NCBI GenBank assembly: GCA_004297315.1 | Contig: SCTU01000082.1 | Span: 1 to 20,950, forward strand | Direction: 5' to 3' | Length of the DNA stretch: 20,950 nucleotides | From: Dehalococcoidia bacterium | GTDB taxonomy: Bacteria > Chloroflexota > Dehalococcoidia > UBA2979 | Shown: one piece after another, positions 1-7,591 of the stretch | Layout: each line of letters opens with the position of its first letter | Position numbering within the stretch: the stretch's first letter is position 1 | Notes under the pieces: model-generated | Told to the model about the DNA's origin: nothing | The model's database searches: none | What the model saw: the letters and a program-made list of their open reading frames with translations, nothing else | Made by a program: the position numbers and the translations under genes

Positions 1-1
1 T

Positions 2-715
2 GCGGTCGTGTTCCTCCACGGCGCCGGGGGAAACCACCTCTCCTGGTGGCAGCAGATCCCGCATTTCAGCCAGCGCTACCGCTGCGTCGCGATCGACCAC
101 CGGGGATTCGGCCGAACGCCCGACCCGACGGGCATCGGCGCCGCGAAGTTCGTGGACGACCTCCAGGGGCTGCTCGACCACCTGAACCTGGCCCAGGTCG
201 CGCTCGTTGCGCAATCGATGGGTGGACGGACCGCACTCGGGTTTGCCGTGCGCCATCCAGAGCGCGTGCGGGCGCTGGTCATGGCGGACACGTGGGGGTT
301 CTTCGACTGGCCCGAGCAGTTGGAGCGCGCCCGCGTGCTGCGGGAAGAGACGCCTGGCAACAACGACCCGCTCTGGGTGCGCGCCGTGGGGCCGACCTTC
401 CGGACGGCGGAACCAGCGCGCGCCTTCCTCTACCAGCAGATCGGCGGCCTCAACTCGGCCCGTCCGGACACGGCCAACAACGACCCGGCTCCTCCCACGG
501 TGGCCCAGGTGGCCGCACTGAAGCTGCCCCTGCTCATAATCGAGGGCGAAGAGGACGAACTCGTACCCCCGCCGCTCATGGAGGCGTTCCACGCCCTCGT
601 GCCCGGCTCGGAGTACGCCACCGTCCCGAAGGCGGGCCATTCCGTGTACTTTGAGAATGCGCGACAGTTCAATGACCTCGTGGGGCCCTTCCTCGCGCGG
701 CACCTTGGGGGGTGA
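2..715 (+). CDS. Alpha/beta hydrolase, 5' end cut off by the window edge
   Basis: The reading frame is open at the left edge, so the true start lies outside the window. The visible part begins at the first core strand and the oxyanion-hole HG (VVFLHGAGG). The nucleophile elbow is seen as AQSMGG with the catalytic Ser. The acid is in EGEEDELVPP and the catalytic His in KAGHSVYFENA, so the Ser-Asp/Glu-His triad looks complete. This is the general esterase, lactonase or haloperoxidase-like fold, and the substrate cannot be read from sequence. Only about one strand is missing, so the full protein is probably around 260 aa. The stop overlaps the GTG start of the next gene (GTGA at 712-715), implying translational coupling with the HAD-family gene. 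A joint substrate is not evident. Confidence 0.9.
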   Translation, partial: AVVFLHGAGGNHLSWWQQIPHFSQRYRCVAIDHRGFGRTPDPTGIGAAKFVDDLQGLLDHLNLAQVALVAQSMGGRTALGFAVRHPERVRALVMADTWGFFDWPEQLERARVLREETPGNNDPLWVRAVGPTFRTAEPARAFLYQQIGGLNSARPDTANNDPAPPTVAQVAALKLPLLIIEGEEDELVPPPLMEAFHALVPGSEYATVPKAGHSVYFENARQFNDLVGPFLARHLGG

Positions 716-1191
716 TAGTGGCCGACGTGGAAGAAGAGCGGCGGCGGGAAATCAAGGTCGTCCGCGGCAAGCCGCTGAACGTCTTCTTCGACGTGGACAA
801 CACGCTGATCATGTGGAATGGGCGGCTGCGGAACCACGCGCACGATGTCTTCGCCGCCCTCAAGGATGCCGGCCACACGATCTACATCTGGTCGGGCGTC
901 GGCATCCGCCGCTGGGACATGAAGCGCCACAACCTGGACGAGTTCGTCACCGACTACTTCGTGAAGCCGCTCGAGAAGCACCACGAGAAGCTCGACGCGC
1001 TCGGCGTGCCGATGGTGCCGGACTTCGTGATCGACGACCACAAGACCGTGGTGGACGCCTTCGGCGGTTACCACATCCCCGACATGGCCAGCCCGGATGA
1101 CGACCACCTGATCCGCGTGCTCGAGATGATCAACGAGATGGCCACCCTCGGCGACGTCGAGGAGCCGGGCGAGAACATCCCGGTCGCGTAG
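712..1191 (+). CDS. Small HAD-superfamily hydrolase (phosphatase-like)
   Basis: This 159-aa protein has HAD motif I as FFDVDNTLIMW near residues 25-35, giving the nucleophile Asp and the Asp two residues on. Motif II is probably the Ser of IWSGVG near residue 62. A Lys-rich stretch (VKPLEKHHEK) can supply motif III. Motif IV is VIDDHKTVVDAFGG, with the metal-binding acidic pair. There is almost no cap insertion, so it looks like a minimal capless HAD phosphatase. I would expect it to remove phosphate from a small molecule or protein in the cytoplasm; the substrate is unknown. GTG at 712 overlaps the previous stop, and GTG at 718 is an alternative start. The gene converges on the next one with a gap of only 12 bases. 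Confidence 0.8.
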   Translation: MIVADVEEERRREIKVVRGKPLNVFFDVDNTLIMWNGRLRNHAHDVFAALKDAGHTIYIWSGVGIRRWDMKRHNLDEFVTDYFVKPLEKHHEKLDALGVPMVPDFVIDDHKTVVDAFGGYHIPDMASPDDDHLIRVLEMINEMATLGDVEEPGENIPVA

Positions 1192-1203
1192 CAGCCCTCG
1201 GCT

Positions 1204-1968
1204 TCAGCGCGCGGCCGCGAGGTGCGCGCGGAGCAGCGCCTCCACCCGCGCCCGTTCGAGCATCGCGGCCGCCGGGACCGGCGCCCCGCCCTCGTCTTCG
1301 CCGCCCGCCGCGAGGCCTGCAAACTGGCCGAGCGCGATCTGAGCGCGCTGGTCGTCGAACCTCAGCAGTGGCTCCACGAGCGTCCACACCGAGCAGCCAG
1401 GATGCCGTCCCGGCGCAGCACTCGCATACGCGACCCAGTCCAGCGCGCGCTGGTGCACGTCGTAGTGCGAGAACAACCGGTAGTCGAGGTCCCAGCGCTC
1501 CGCGTCTTGATACGCGCTCGGCGTCCAGTCGATGGCGAGCGGCTGGTCCGAGATCTGCAGCGGGTCGAGCGCGATCAGCCAGAGCGACGTGGCGAGCGCG
1601 AGCGGCGAGGCGTCCAGCACCCCGCGCACAGTCCACGTGACGGCGTACGCGTCCGCCATCGCGCGCTGGACACGGCGGTCGATGTGGAGTCCCGCCCCAA
1701 GCAGCACGCGGGTAACGAGGATGTGCGCGACCAGCCGCGCGTCCGCGTCGTCGCGGGACTGCTCGCCGCCCGGCAGGGTGAAGGATGACCGTTCGTCCGG
1801 GGCGAAGCAGGCGAACGTGCCCCGCACGCCGCCTTCGTAGCCAGGCGCACCCGGGCGGCCCTGCGTCGCCAGCAACTCGTCCAGCAATCCGGCATCGTCC
1901 ACCCGTCCGCTGTCGCGCACCTGCGGCCAGAGTCGAAGCGCGAGGTCGAGCGTGCTGGAGGTGGTCAT
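1204..1968 (-). CDS. Conserved-looking hypothetical protein, 254 aa
   Basis: I do not recognise this family. The protein is soluble-looking, with no signal peptide or convincing membrane helix, and mixes hydrophobic helices with many Trp and Tyr residues (WTVRG, SLWLIALDP, WTPSAYQDAERWDLDYRLF). A glycine- and acid-rich linker (AAGGEDEGGAPVP) precedes a final helix that ends the protein. Third codon positions are GC-rich as in its neighbours, which supports a real gene. It starts with ATG at 1968 and is divergent from the DUF192 gene, with 76 bases between the two starts. It converges on the HAD gene. I see no visible catalytic motif and assign no function. Confidence 0.65.
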   Translation of the reverse strand: MTTSSTLDLALRLWPQVRDSGRVDDAGLLDELLATQGRPGAPGYEGGVRGTFACFAPDERSSFTLPGGEQSRDDADARLVAHILVTRVLLGAGLHIDRRVQRAMADAYAVTWTVRGVLDASPLALATSLWLIALDPLQISDQPLAIDWTPSAYQDAERWDLDYRLFSHYDVHQRALDWVAYASAAPGRHPGCSVWTLVEPLLRFDDQRAQIALGQFAGLAAGGEDEGGAPVPAAAMLERARVEALLRAHLAAAR

Positions 1969-2044
1969 CGCCGTCCAGACTCGCGCCGGGCGAGCCGCCG
2001 CGTCAAGGCGCGCGCCTCACGCAACGCTGTGGGACGATCAACCC

Positions 2045-2662
2045 ATGAGACGGCGCGCCTGGGTCACACTAGCCGGATTCGTCGCCGTGATCGCCGCGGG
2101 GGCGGCGTTCGGCGTCGCGTCCGCGCCGCGGGGCGCCGCGAGACCGGTCCCGAGCGTGTCTCCGTCCGCCTCCTTCACGCCCGGGTTCATCGCGTCCCCG
2201 ACCGCCCTCGCTACGTTCACGCCCGGGCCGGAGCCGACCGCGATTACCGGCGCCACTCCGACCGAGCGTCTGCCGCTCGTCCGCTTCACGCCCACCGGTT
2301 CCCCCTTCGCGATGGCCGTCCTGCCCGTCGAGGTACCCCCTACCTCCGAGTACGGCATCGGGCTCTCCGGACGGCGGAGCCTGGAGGGACGGGGGATGGT
2401 GTTCTACTACCCGGACGGCAAGGGCAACGCCGGGTTCTGGATGAAGGACACGCATATCGACCTCGACATCGCCTTCGTCGACCTCTCGATGAAGGTGGTG
2501 GCGGTGATGCAGATGAAGGCCGACACCGAGACGGTGCACCGCCCGAGCGTGCCGTACCTCGCGGCAATCGAGGCGCCGAGCGGCTATTACGCAGCGGCGG
2601 GGGTGAAGGAGGGGGCGACGGTCGCCTTCCTCTTCGACATCGCGAATACGGTCCAGCGATAG
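2045..2662 (+). CDS. DUF192 (COG1430) protein with N-terminal signal/anchor
   Basis: The protein has 205 aa. Residues 2-25 are basic (RRR) then hydrophobic, forming a signal peptide or membrane anchor. Residues 30-95 are a Ser/Thr/Pro-rich linker of low complexity. The DUF192 domain runs from about residue 103 to 200. It is recognised by the GL..R.SL region, RGMVFYYP, the hallmark FWMKDTHIDLDIAFVD at 131-146, and VVAVMQMKA. Known members are small exported proteins of unresolved function; nothing in the window points to a partner. The ATG at 2045 is preferred because the frame upstream would overlap the start region of the opposite gene and the hydrophobic anchor begins right here. No strong ribosome-binding site is seen (GGGA only). 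Confidence 0.85.
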   Translation: MRRRAWVTLAGFVAVIAAGAAFGVASAPRGAARPVPSVSPSASFTPGFIASPTALATFTPGPEPTAITGATPTERLPLVRFTPTGSPFAMAVLPVEVPPTSEYGIGLSGRRSLEGRGMVFYYPDGKGNAGFWMKDTHIDLDIAFVDLSMKVVAVMQMKADTETVHRPSVPYLAAIEAPSGYYAAAGVKEGATVAFLFDIANTVQR

Positions 2663-2673
2663 CCGTGCGCGGC

Positions 2674-2679
2674 TATACT
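2674..2679 (+). promoter_or_regulatory. Candidate -10 element (TATACT) for the dienelactone hydrolase gene
   Basis: TATACT stands out in an otherwise very GC-rich 55-base gap, 38 bases before the ATG at 2718. No convincing -35 box is seen at the right distance, so this is a likely but unproven promoter. Confidence 0.35.
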
Positions 2680-2717
2680 CGCGCGCGGACTCGACCCGCG
2701 CCCGGAAGGGGCACTTG

Positions 2718-3389
2718 ATGAACAACACGACTGTCGACCACAACGGGATGAAGGTCATGGGCTACCTGGCGGAGCCCGCTGGGACGCCGCAGGCCGGCAT
2801 GGTCGTCATCCAGGAGTGGTGGGGCCTCACGGCCGACATCAAGGAGATCGCCGACCGCTACGCTGCCGAGGGCTACCTCGCCTTCGCGCCAGACCTCTAC
2901 CACGGCAAGGTCGCGGACGAGCCCGACGAGGCCCGCAAGTACGTGATGGCGCTGGAGCGCGACGTCGCCGCGCGCGAGATCGATGCCGGCATCGCGTGGC
3001 TCAAGGACGTCCGCGGGATGAAGAAGGTCGGTTGCGTCGGCTACTGCATGGGCGGCGGCCTGACGCTCGCGACGGCGATCCGCCCGACCTCCAGGGTGGA
3101 CGCCGTGCACGTCTACTACGGGGGCGGCATGCCGGCAGGCGAGCAGATCGCGACGATCAAGGCACCCGTCCTCGGCTCCTACGGTTCCGAGGACGCCGGC
3201 ATCCCGAAGGAGCAGGTCGATCTCCTCCGGGACACGTTGACCAAGGCCGGCGTGCACAACGACATCACGCTGTACCAGGGCGCCGCCCACGGCTTCTTCA
3301 ACGACACCCGCCCTGCGTTCCATCCCACCGCCGCCGCCGATTCGTGGACGAAGTCGCTCGCCTGGTTCGGCAAGTACCTCAAGGCCTAG
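2718..3389 (+). CDS. Dienelactone hydrolase family protein, cytoplasmic
   Basis: This 223-aa protein has the usual length of the DLH family. Visible active-site residues are Glu33 in IQEWWGL, the nucleophile Cys110 in GYCMGGG, Asp159 in GSEDAGIP and His191 in AAHGFFND. This matches the Cys-Asp-His triad plus the Glu that in known DLH enzymes holds the Cys before substrate binds. The family opens the lactone ring of dienelactone in chlorocatechol breakdown. Many bacterial paralogs have other, unknown ester substrates, and no aromatic-degradation genes are nearby. There is no signal peptide. ATG at 2718 is preceded by GGAAGGGG at 2704-2711, which supports this start over the TTG at 2715. A second, exported paralog lies at 11765-12811. 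Confidence 0.9.
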   Translation: MNNTTVDHNGMKVMGYLAEPAGTPQAGMVVIQEWWGLTADIKEIADRYAAEGYLAFAPDLYHGKVADEPDEARKYVMALERDVAAREIDAGIAWLKDVRGMKKVGCVGYCMGGGLTLATAIRPTSRVDAVHVYYGGGMPAGEQIATIKAPVLGSYGSEDAGIPKEQVDLLRDTLTKAGVHNDITLYQGAAHGFFNDTRPAFHPTAAADSWTKSLAWFGKYLKA

Positions 3390-3406
3390 CCGCAGCGAGG
3401 CGTGGC

Positions 3407-3700
3407 ATGGTGGAAGTGCGCATCGTCGCGAAAGCGCTCGACGACTTCGGTGACGACTGGCACTGGGTCGTGCTGCACGACGCGGAGCCGCGTGGCGACC
3501 GTACGTACAGGGCGAGCAGCGTCGACACGATCTGCGGCATCGCGATGGCCGAGGGCGGCGTCGTCGTCACCCTGCACGACACCGGCGCGCCCGATCAACC
3601 CGACTGCACCCGCTGTCTGAGCGAGGGCGTAAGCCCCGGACTCCGGCAGGCGCTGGACGAGGCGATCGAGGTTGTGCAGGCGCTGCCCGCCTCGCGCTGA
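3407..3700 (+). CDS. Small hypothetical protein with a CxxC pair, 97 aa
   Basis: The ORF starts at ATG 3407, with CGAGG six bases before it and 17 bases after the dienelactone hydrolase stop. It may therefore be co-transcribed with that gene. The protein is acidic and soluble, with no membrane segment. Cys67 and Cys70 form DCTRC and Cys43 stands alone, so a metal or redox site is possible but not shown. The same frame is open far upstream only because of overlap with the previous gene. I cannot name a family. Coding status rests on codon-position bias, a plausible ribosome-binding site and tight packing, with the convergent GAF gene stopping 15 bases beyond. Confidence 0.6.
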   Translation: MVEVRIVAKALDDFGDDWHWVVLHDAEPRGDRTYRASSVDTICGIAMAEGGVVVTLHDTGAPDQPDCTRCLSEGVSPGLRQALDEAIEVVQALPASR

Positions 3701-3715
3701 CGCTACACCCAGCGC

Positions 3716-4273
3716 TTAGTACCACTCCTTCTGGATGACCGTGGAGGCGTGTGCGGCCAGCGTCGTCAGCAGGTGCTCGTCGTCGCGGTCGAATTCCGCG
3801 CCGTCCTGGCGGTCGGTGACGTAGAGCGCCCCGCGCACCTCGCCATGCGCCCAGATCGCGACCCCGGCCAACCCGTGCATCTCCGGGTGATGGCTCGGGA
3901 AGCCGAATGCCTTCGCGTGCTCCTGCACGTCCCTGAAGTGGACGGGACGCCCGTCGTCGCGCAGCGAGCCGAGCGGGCCATGCCCCTGAGGCGGCGTCCG
4001 CAGTCGCATGAGGTCCGCCTGCTCCAGTCCCGACACCACGAAGCCTTCGACCCGGTCGGCCCGGTCGGTGACCGCCAGCGCGCCGTAGCGCGCACCGGTG
4101 AGCTCGCGCGCGAGGTCGACGACGATCTGGAGGGCTTGCTCGGGGGTGTGCCGCCGGGGAAGCGTCCGGAGGCGTTCCGCGAGCGCCGCCAGCGCTCGGC
4201 GCTCCGGGTCGTGCTCCACAAGCGCGTCAGCGGCCGGTGACTGAGCCTGTTGCTTCCGGTTCGCGCGCAGCAT
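3716..4273 (-). CDS. Stand-alone GAF-domain protein (DosS/NreB-like GAF)
   Basis: The protein has 185 aa. After a charged N-terminal region (1-44), one GAF domain spans about residues 45-182. Recognisable segments are ARYGALAVTD, PPQGHGPLG (94-102), GFPSHHPEMHGLAGVAI (124-140), RGALYVTDRQ and FDRDDEHLLTTLAAHAS. This pattern is that of the GAF domains that precede the kinase part in DosS/DevS-type redox sensors. No kinase, cyclase or DNA-binding domain follows, so it may sense a ligand and act on a partner. The pair His128/His129 lies in the segment that holds a heme ligand in some relatives, but heme binding here is only inference. It is the last gene of a minus-strand operon, 14 bases after the ABC ATPase stop. 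Confidence 0.85.
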   Translation of the reverse strand: MLRANRKQQAQSPAADALVEHDPERRALAALAERLRTLPRRHTPEQALQIVVDLARELTGARYGALAVTDRADRVEGFVVSGLEQADLMRLRTPPQGHGPLGSLRDDGRPVHFRDVQEHAKAFGFPSHHPEMHGLAGVAIWAHGEVRGALYVTDRQDGAEFDRDDEHLLTTLAAHASTVIQKEWY

Positions 4274-4287
4274 CCATCTCGTCCGTG

Positions 4288-5952
4288 CTAGTCGAGCGGC
4301 ATTCCACTATGCCCCTCCGCGGCTCGCCGCGGGGGAGGCGGCGCAGCGGCGGGGTCGTACGGACGATCATGGGCGTCTTCGACGTCCACCTCAACGGAGG
4401 CGTCGAGTTGCAGCTCGATCGGCGCCTCAGGATCTGCCTCACGGTGCGGCTGCAGCAGCGTCGGTCGCGGGAGGCGCGGCCGGATTGGCTCGGCCTCCGG
4501 CCCGCTGGTTTCGTCGGCCAGCCGAAGTCCGTCGGCGCGATTTCGCAGTTCGGGGCGCATCGGGAGGATCACTCCCTCGTATGCGGGAGCCTCAGATGCG
4601 GGAGCGTCCGGCTCGGGCATCTCGGCCATGACAGGCGTCACAGGGATTTCGGCCTGCAACCAGTCGCCGCCCGGCTTCGGTTCCTCGGGTGCGCTGACCT
4701 CGATCGCGACCGCCTCATCGATAGCGGCGGCGGCCTCGACCCCGGCTTCGAGCGTCTCGCGGTCAGTCTCGACGAAGCCCCCCGGCTCCGGGAGCGGCGT
4801 CGAGGTCTGGGCCGCGGCGCGCGCCTCCGCGTCACCACCCCCGAGCGACGCGGACCGTTCGGGGTCGAGCAGCGTCGACGGCTCTGCGCTGCGCACCCGC
4901 GGCGCCGGCGTGTCGTTGAAGAACCGCAGCGTGCCGGGGCGGACAGCGATCTCGACTGCCGTCCCCGGCGGTGGCGGGACGAGATCCCACTCCCAGCGCA
5001 GGGCCACCGTGCGGTCGTTCAACTGGACGTCCACGACGTAGACCGGGCCATCCGAGCGTGCACGGAGCAGTGTGCCCGCGACGCCGCTGCCGAGGCCCGA
5101 ACCGCCCGGCACGCCGAACAGCGCCGTGGGATGCGCCATCACCGTGGCATGCTGGCGCAGCGGGAAGCCGGACGGGAACGCGACCGACCCCACGCCCGCC
5201 TCCTGCACAAACCCGTCGGCGACGTCGCCGCGCACGAGCGGCACGTACCCCGTGAGCGTCGCCGCCTCGATCGAGATCGGCCCCTGCAGGACGCGAGAGA
5301 CCGTGCCCGTCTGGATAACCTGTCCTTCGGCCATGAGCACGAGGTCTTCCGCCAGCGTCACGGCGTCGCGCAGGTCGGTAGTGGCGACGAGCGTTGTAAC
5401 CCCGAGCGTCCGCAGCGCCTGCGCCAGTTCCTGACGCCACGTCTCGCGCCCGACCTCCTCCACGCCGAAGGTCGGCTCGTCCAGCAAGAGCAGCGCAGGC
5501 TCCGGTGCAATCGCACGCGCAAACGCCACGCGCTTCCGTGCGGCCGGACCGAGGTCGCGCGGCTTCTGCTGCGCCTGCGCGCCAAGCCCGAGCGCCTCGA
5601 TCACCTCGTCCGTGCGGCGGAGGCTGTCCACGCGTGCTCGCCGTTGCATGCGCAGGCCGAAGGCGACGTTCTCCCGCACCGTCATGTCGTCGAAGAGCGC
5701 CAGGCCGTCGAAGAGGAACCCGACACGGCGCCGTTCGGGGGGAAGCCGCAGGAGGGACTGGCCGTCCAGCAGCACGTCGCCCGCATCGGAGCCGTCGATA
5801 CCCGCGATCACGCGCATGAGCGCGGTCTTCCCGGCATGCGCCGGCCCGACCAGGGCCGCTGCGTGCCCGTCGGGCACGATGAAGGACACCTCGTCGAACA
5901 ACAGCACGCCGTCGCGGATACGCGAGAGTGAGCGGACCTCCAGGGTGCCCAC
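4288..5952 (-). CDS. ABC transporter ATP-binding protein with degenerate catalytic motifs and a long acidic tail
   Basis: The protein has 554 aa and would be the ATPase for the permease encoded just upstream. The nucleotide-binding domain covers about residues 3-235. A TOBE-like region follows (about 260-345, ending VEIAVRPGTLRFF) as in FbpC/CysA/PotA. Walker A is GPAHAGKT (36-43), keeping Lys42 and Thr43 but with His at the usual fourth Gly. Walker B is intact (LLLLDEP, Asp158, Glu159). The Q-loop Gln is Asp82 (FLFDGLALF). The LSGGQ signature reads LGPAA (134-138). The H-loop His is Thr192 (VATTDLRDA). From about residue 346 to the end the chain is Pro/Glu/Ala-rich, acidic and probably disordered. 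The GTG start at 5952 has GGAGGT upstream and sits 2 bases after the permease stop; the frame open further upstream is a shadow of the permease gene. Confidence 0.88.
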   Translation of the reverse strand: MGTLEVRSLSRIRDGVLLFDEVSFIVPDGHAAALVGPAHAGKTALMRVIAGIDGSDAGDVLLDGQSLLRLPPERRRVGFLFDGLALFDDMTVRENVAFGLRMQRRARVDSLRRTDEVIEALGLGAQAQQKPRDLGPAARKRVAFARAIAPEPALLLLDEPTFGVEEVGRETWRQELAQALRTLGVTTLVATTDLRDAVTLAEDLVLMAEGQVIQTGTVSRVLQGPISIEAATLTGYVPLVRGDVADGFVQEAGVGSVAFPSGFPLRQHATVMAHPTALFGVPGGSGLGSGVAGTLLRARSDGPVYVVDVQLNDRTVALRWEWDLVPPPPGTAVEIAVRPGTLRFFNDTPAPRVRSAEPSTLLDPERSASLGGGDAEARAAAQTSTPLPEPGGFVETDRETLEAGVEAAAAIDEAVAIEVSAPEEPKPGGDWLQAEIPVTPVMAEMPEPDAPASEAPAYEGVILPMRPELRNRADGLRLADETSGPEAEPIRPRLPRPTLLQPHREADPEAPIELQLDASVEVDVEDAHDRPYDPAAAPPPPRRAAEGHSGMPLD

Positions 5953-5954
5953 GG

Positions 5955-7544
5955 CTACCTCCGCGCCCGTCCGAGCCTCGCGATGATCGGGTCCCCAAGC
6001 AGGAACGCTACCACGCAGATCAGGAGGATGGCCCCCGCCAGCGCGGCGGCCGGCCCCGCCGTCCCCTGACGGTCGAGTTCGAGCAGGCGTAGCGGCAGGG
6101 TGCCGCCCGGCATGCGCGCCATCGCGGCCGCGCTCGTCTCGGCGAAGGCGCGCCCGAAGGCGATGAAGAACCCGGACGCCATCGCGACCGCGTACGCGCG
6201 CCCGTGCAGCGCACGCCACGCGCGCAGCGGGCTGGCGCCGAGCGAACGCGCCGCGGCGGTCGTGTCCGGCCGCGCCCTGGGCCGCATCCGCGCCACCGTT
6301 CCGGCGACGAGCGGGAAGGCGGCGGCTGCCTGCACAAGCGGGAGGACTGCGCGCGGGTCCAGTTCGGGGCGGACCAGCAGCCAGCCATAGGCCAGAGCCG
6401 CCGGGGAGAGCGCGACGGGGAACAGCAGCGCAGTGGCCCTGAGCATCCCGCTCACGCCGCGCATTCGCCCCCAGGCCGCCCCCGCCATGCTGCCCCACAG
6501 CGCCGTGAGCGCCGCCGCGGGCAGCGCGGCGAGCACGCTGCCCAGCGCCGCCCGGCGCACCTCGCGGCTACCCGGCCCATCGACCAACGACCGGACGTGC
6601 CACAGGCTCAGCCCGCGGTCGCTCACCGCCCGAAGCAGGAGCGCCAGGACGATGCTTACGACGAGTAAGGCGGGCAGCGCCGCAATGAGCATGACGGCCC
6701 GTTCCGGCGTGCGCGGGCGTCGCTGAAGCCGTCCGTGCCCCGGATCGGCACGCGGCATCCGCAGAAACTGGACCGTCACCAGCCCGAATACAAGCGCTGC
6801 GGCCGCCGTCAGGACCACAACGCTGAGTGCCCGCTGATCTCCGGCGAGTGCGAGGCGGATGCTCAGGCCCTCAGGCGTCTCCCGCCCGGCCCCGAGGATC
6901 ACCACCACTCCGTACGAAAGGAACGACTGGATGAACGCGAGGCCTGCCCCGGCCGCGGCGGCTGGCCGTACCACCGGCCAGACGGTCGCCCGGGCGGCGC
7001 GTATGCGGCTGGCGCCCAGCGTCCGCGCCGCCTCGACCTTCTGCCCGTCGACCGAAGTCCACGCCACGCTGGCAAACCAGCCGACGATCGCCGTGGCGCT
7101 CAGCCCGTGGGCGAGGATCACAGCCCCGGTGCCGCTGCGCAGGTATTCAGGCGCGACGCCAAAGAACGAGATCACATCCGAGGCGGGCGTGCCGGCGGCG
7201 AAGAGCGCCTCGATCCCCACTGCGAGGGCGACCGGCGGGACCGCGAGCGGGGCGATCGCGAGGCCTCGCAGGACGGTGCGCCCGGGATAGTGCAGCCGCG
7301 TCCAGCAGTAGGCGCTGGCCAGTCCACAGGCGGCGCCAATTGCGCAACTCGTTGCCGCCTGGGCCGCCCCCCAGAGGAAGGCCCTACGGAATTCAACGTC
7401 ACGGTCGACAATGGCGAAGACGTCTTGGGGATCGACGGCCTGGGCCAGGGCAGCAAGCGGCCATGCGATGACCGCGAGCAGCACCAGGATCGCACCGCCG
7501 GCCGCTATTGGCGCATTGAGGAAGTTGGATCGCACGGCCCTCAT
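5955..7544 (-). CDS. ABC transporter permease, fused two-unit Fe3+/thiamine type
   Basis: This 529-aa membrane protein has many hydrophobic helices and two permease halves, as in FbpB and ThiP. Each half has its cytoplasmic EAA loop, the site where the ATPase docks: EAARTLGAS at 171-179 and AAARSLGAS at 430-438. The first helix (about 14-36) follows a short basic start. Families of this shape import iron(III), thiamine or similar small solutes with a periplasmic or lipid-anchored binding protein. No binding protein gene is in the window, so the substrate is open and the system is either split or incomplete here. ATG at 7544 has no Shine-Dalgarno sequence but a TACGAT box 8 bases upstream. It is the first gene of the permease-ATPase-GAF operon. 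Confidence 0.9.
   Translation of the reverse strand: MRAVRSNFLNAPIAAGGAILVLLAVIAWPLAALAQAVDPQDVFAIVDRDVEFRRAFLWGAAQAATSCAIGAACGLASAYCWTRLHYPGRTVLRGLAIAPLAVPPVALAVGIEALFAAGTPASDVISFFGVAPEYLRSGTGAVILAHGLSATAIVGWFASVAWTSVDGQKVEAARTLGASRIRAARATVWPVVRPAAAAGAGLAFIQSFLSYGVVVILGAGRETPEGLSIRLALAGDQRALSVVVLTAAAALVFGLVTVQFLRMPRADPGHGRLQRRPRTPERAVMLIAALPALLVVSIVLALLLRAVSDRGLSLWHVRSLVDGPGSREVRRAALGSVLAALPAAALTALWGSMAGAAWGRMRGVSGMLRATALLFPVALSPAALAYGWLLVRPELDPRAVLPLVQAAAAFPLVAGTVARMRPRARPDTTAAARSLGASPLRAWRALHGRAYAVAMASGFFIAFGRAFAETSAAAMARMPGGTLPLRLLELDRQGTAGPAAALAGAILLICVVAFLLGDPIIARLGRARR
5957..5962 (-). promoter_or_regulatory. Ribosome-binding site GGAGGT deciding the ATPase start
   Basis: On the minus strand GGAGGT is followed by four bases and GTG at 5952. 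It overlaps the permease stop codon. It fixes the ATPase start at 5952, where homology to ABC proteins (GTLEVRSLS) also begins. Confidence 0.7.
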
Positions 7545-7552
7545 GGTCGCAA

Positions 7553-7558
7553 ATCGTA
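7553..7558 (-). promoter_or_regulatory. Candidate leaderless-type -10 element (TACGAT) for the permease operon
   Basis: On the minus strand TACGAT ends 8 bases before the ATG at 7544, and no ribosome-binding site is present. A TANNNT box this close to the start is the usual layout of leaderless mRNAs in several GC-rich phyla. Two other genes in the window show the same layout. Confidence 0.4.
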
Positions 7559-7591
7559 ACCGCTGGTGGGTCTGACGATTCGTCGACCGTG

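Noticed and set aside
4237..5931. Long open frame (564 codons) on the plus strand opposite the ABC ATPase
   Set aside because: It is Arg-rich with no family features and lies exactly antisense to a gene with clear ABC motifs. Such mirror frames are common in GC-rich DNA.
5953..6498. N-terminal extension of the ABC ATPase frame
   Set aside because: The frame is open upstream, but this stretch is the permease gene in another frame. GTG 5952 has a strong ribosome-binding site and starts the homologous part.
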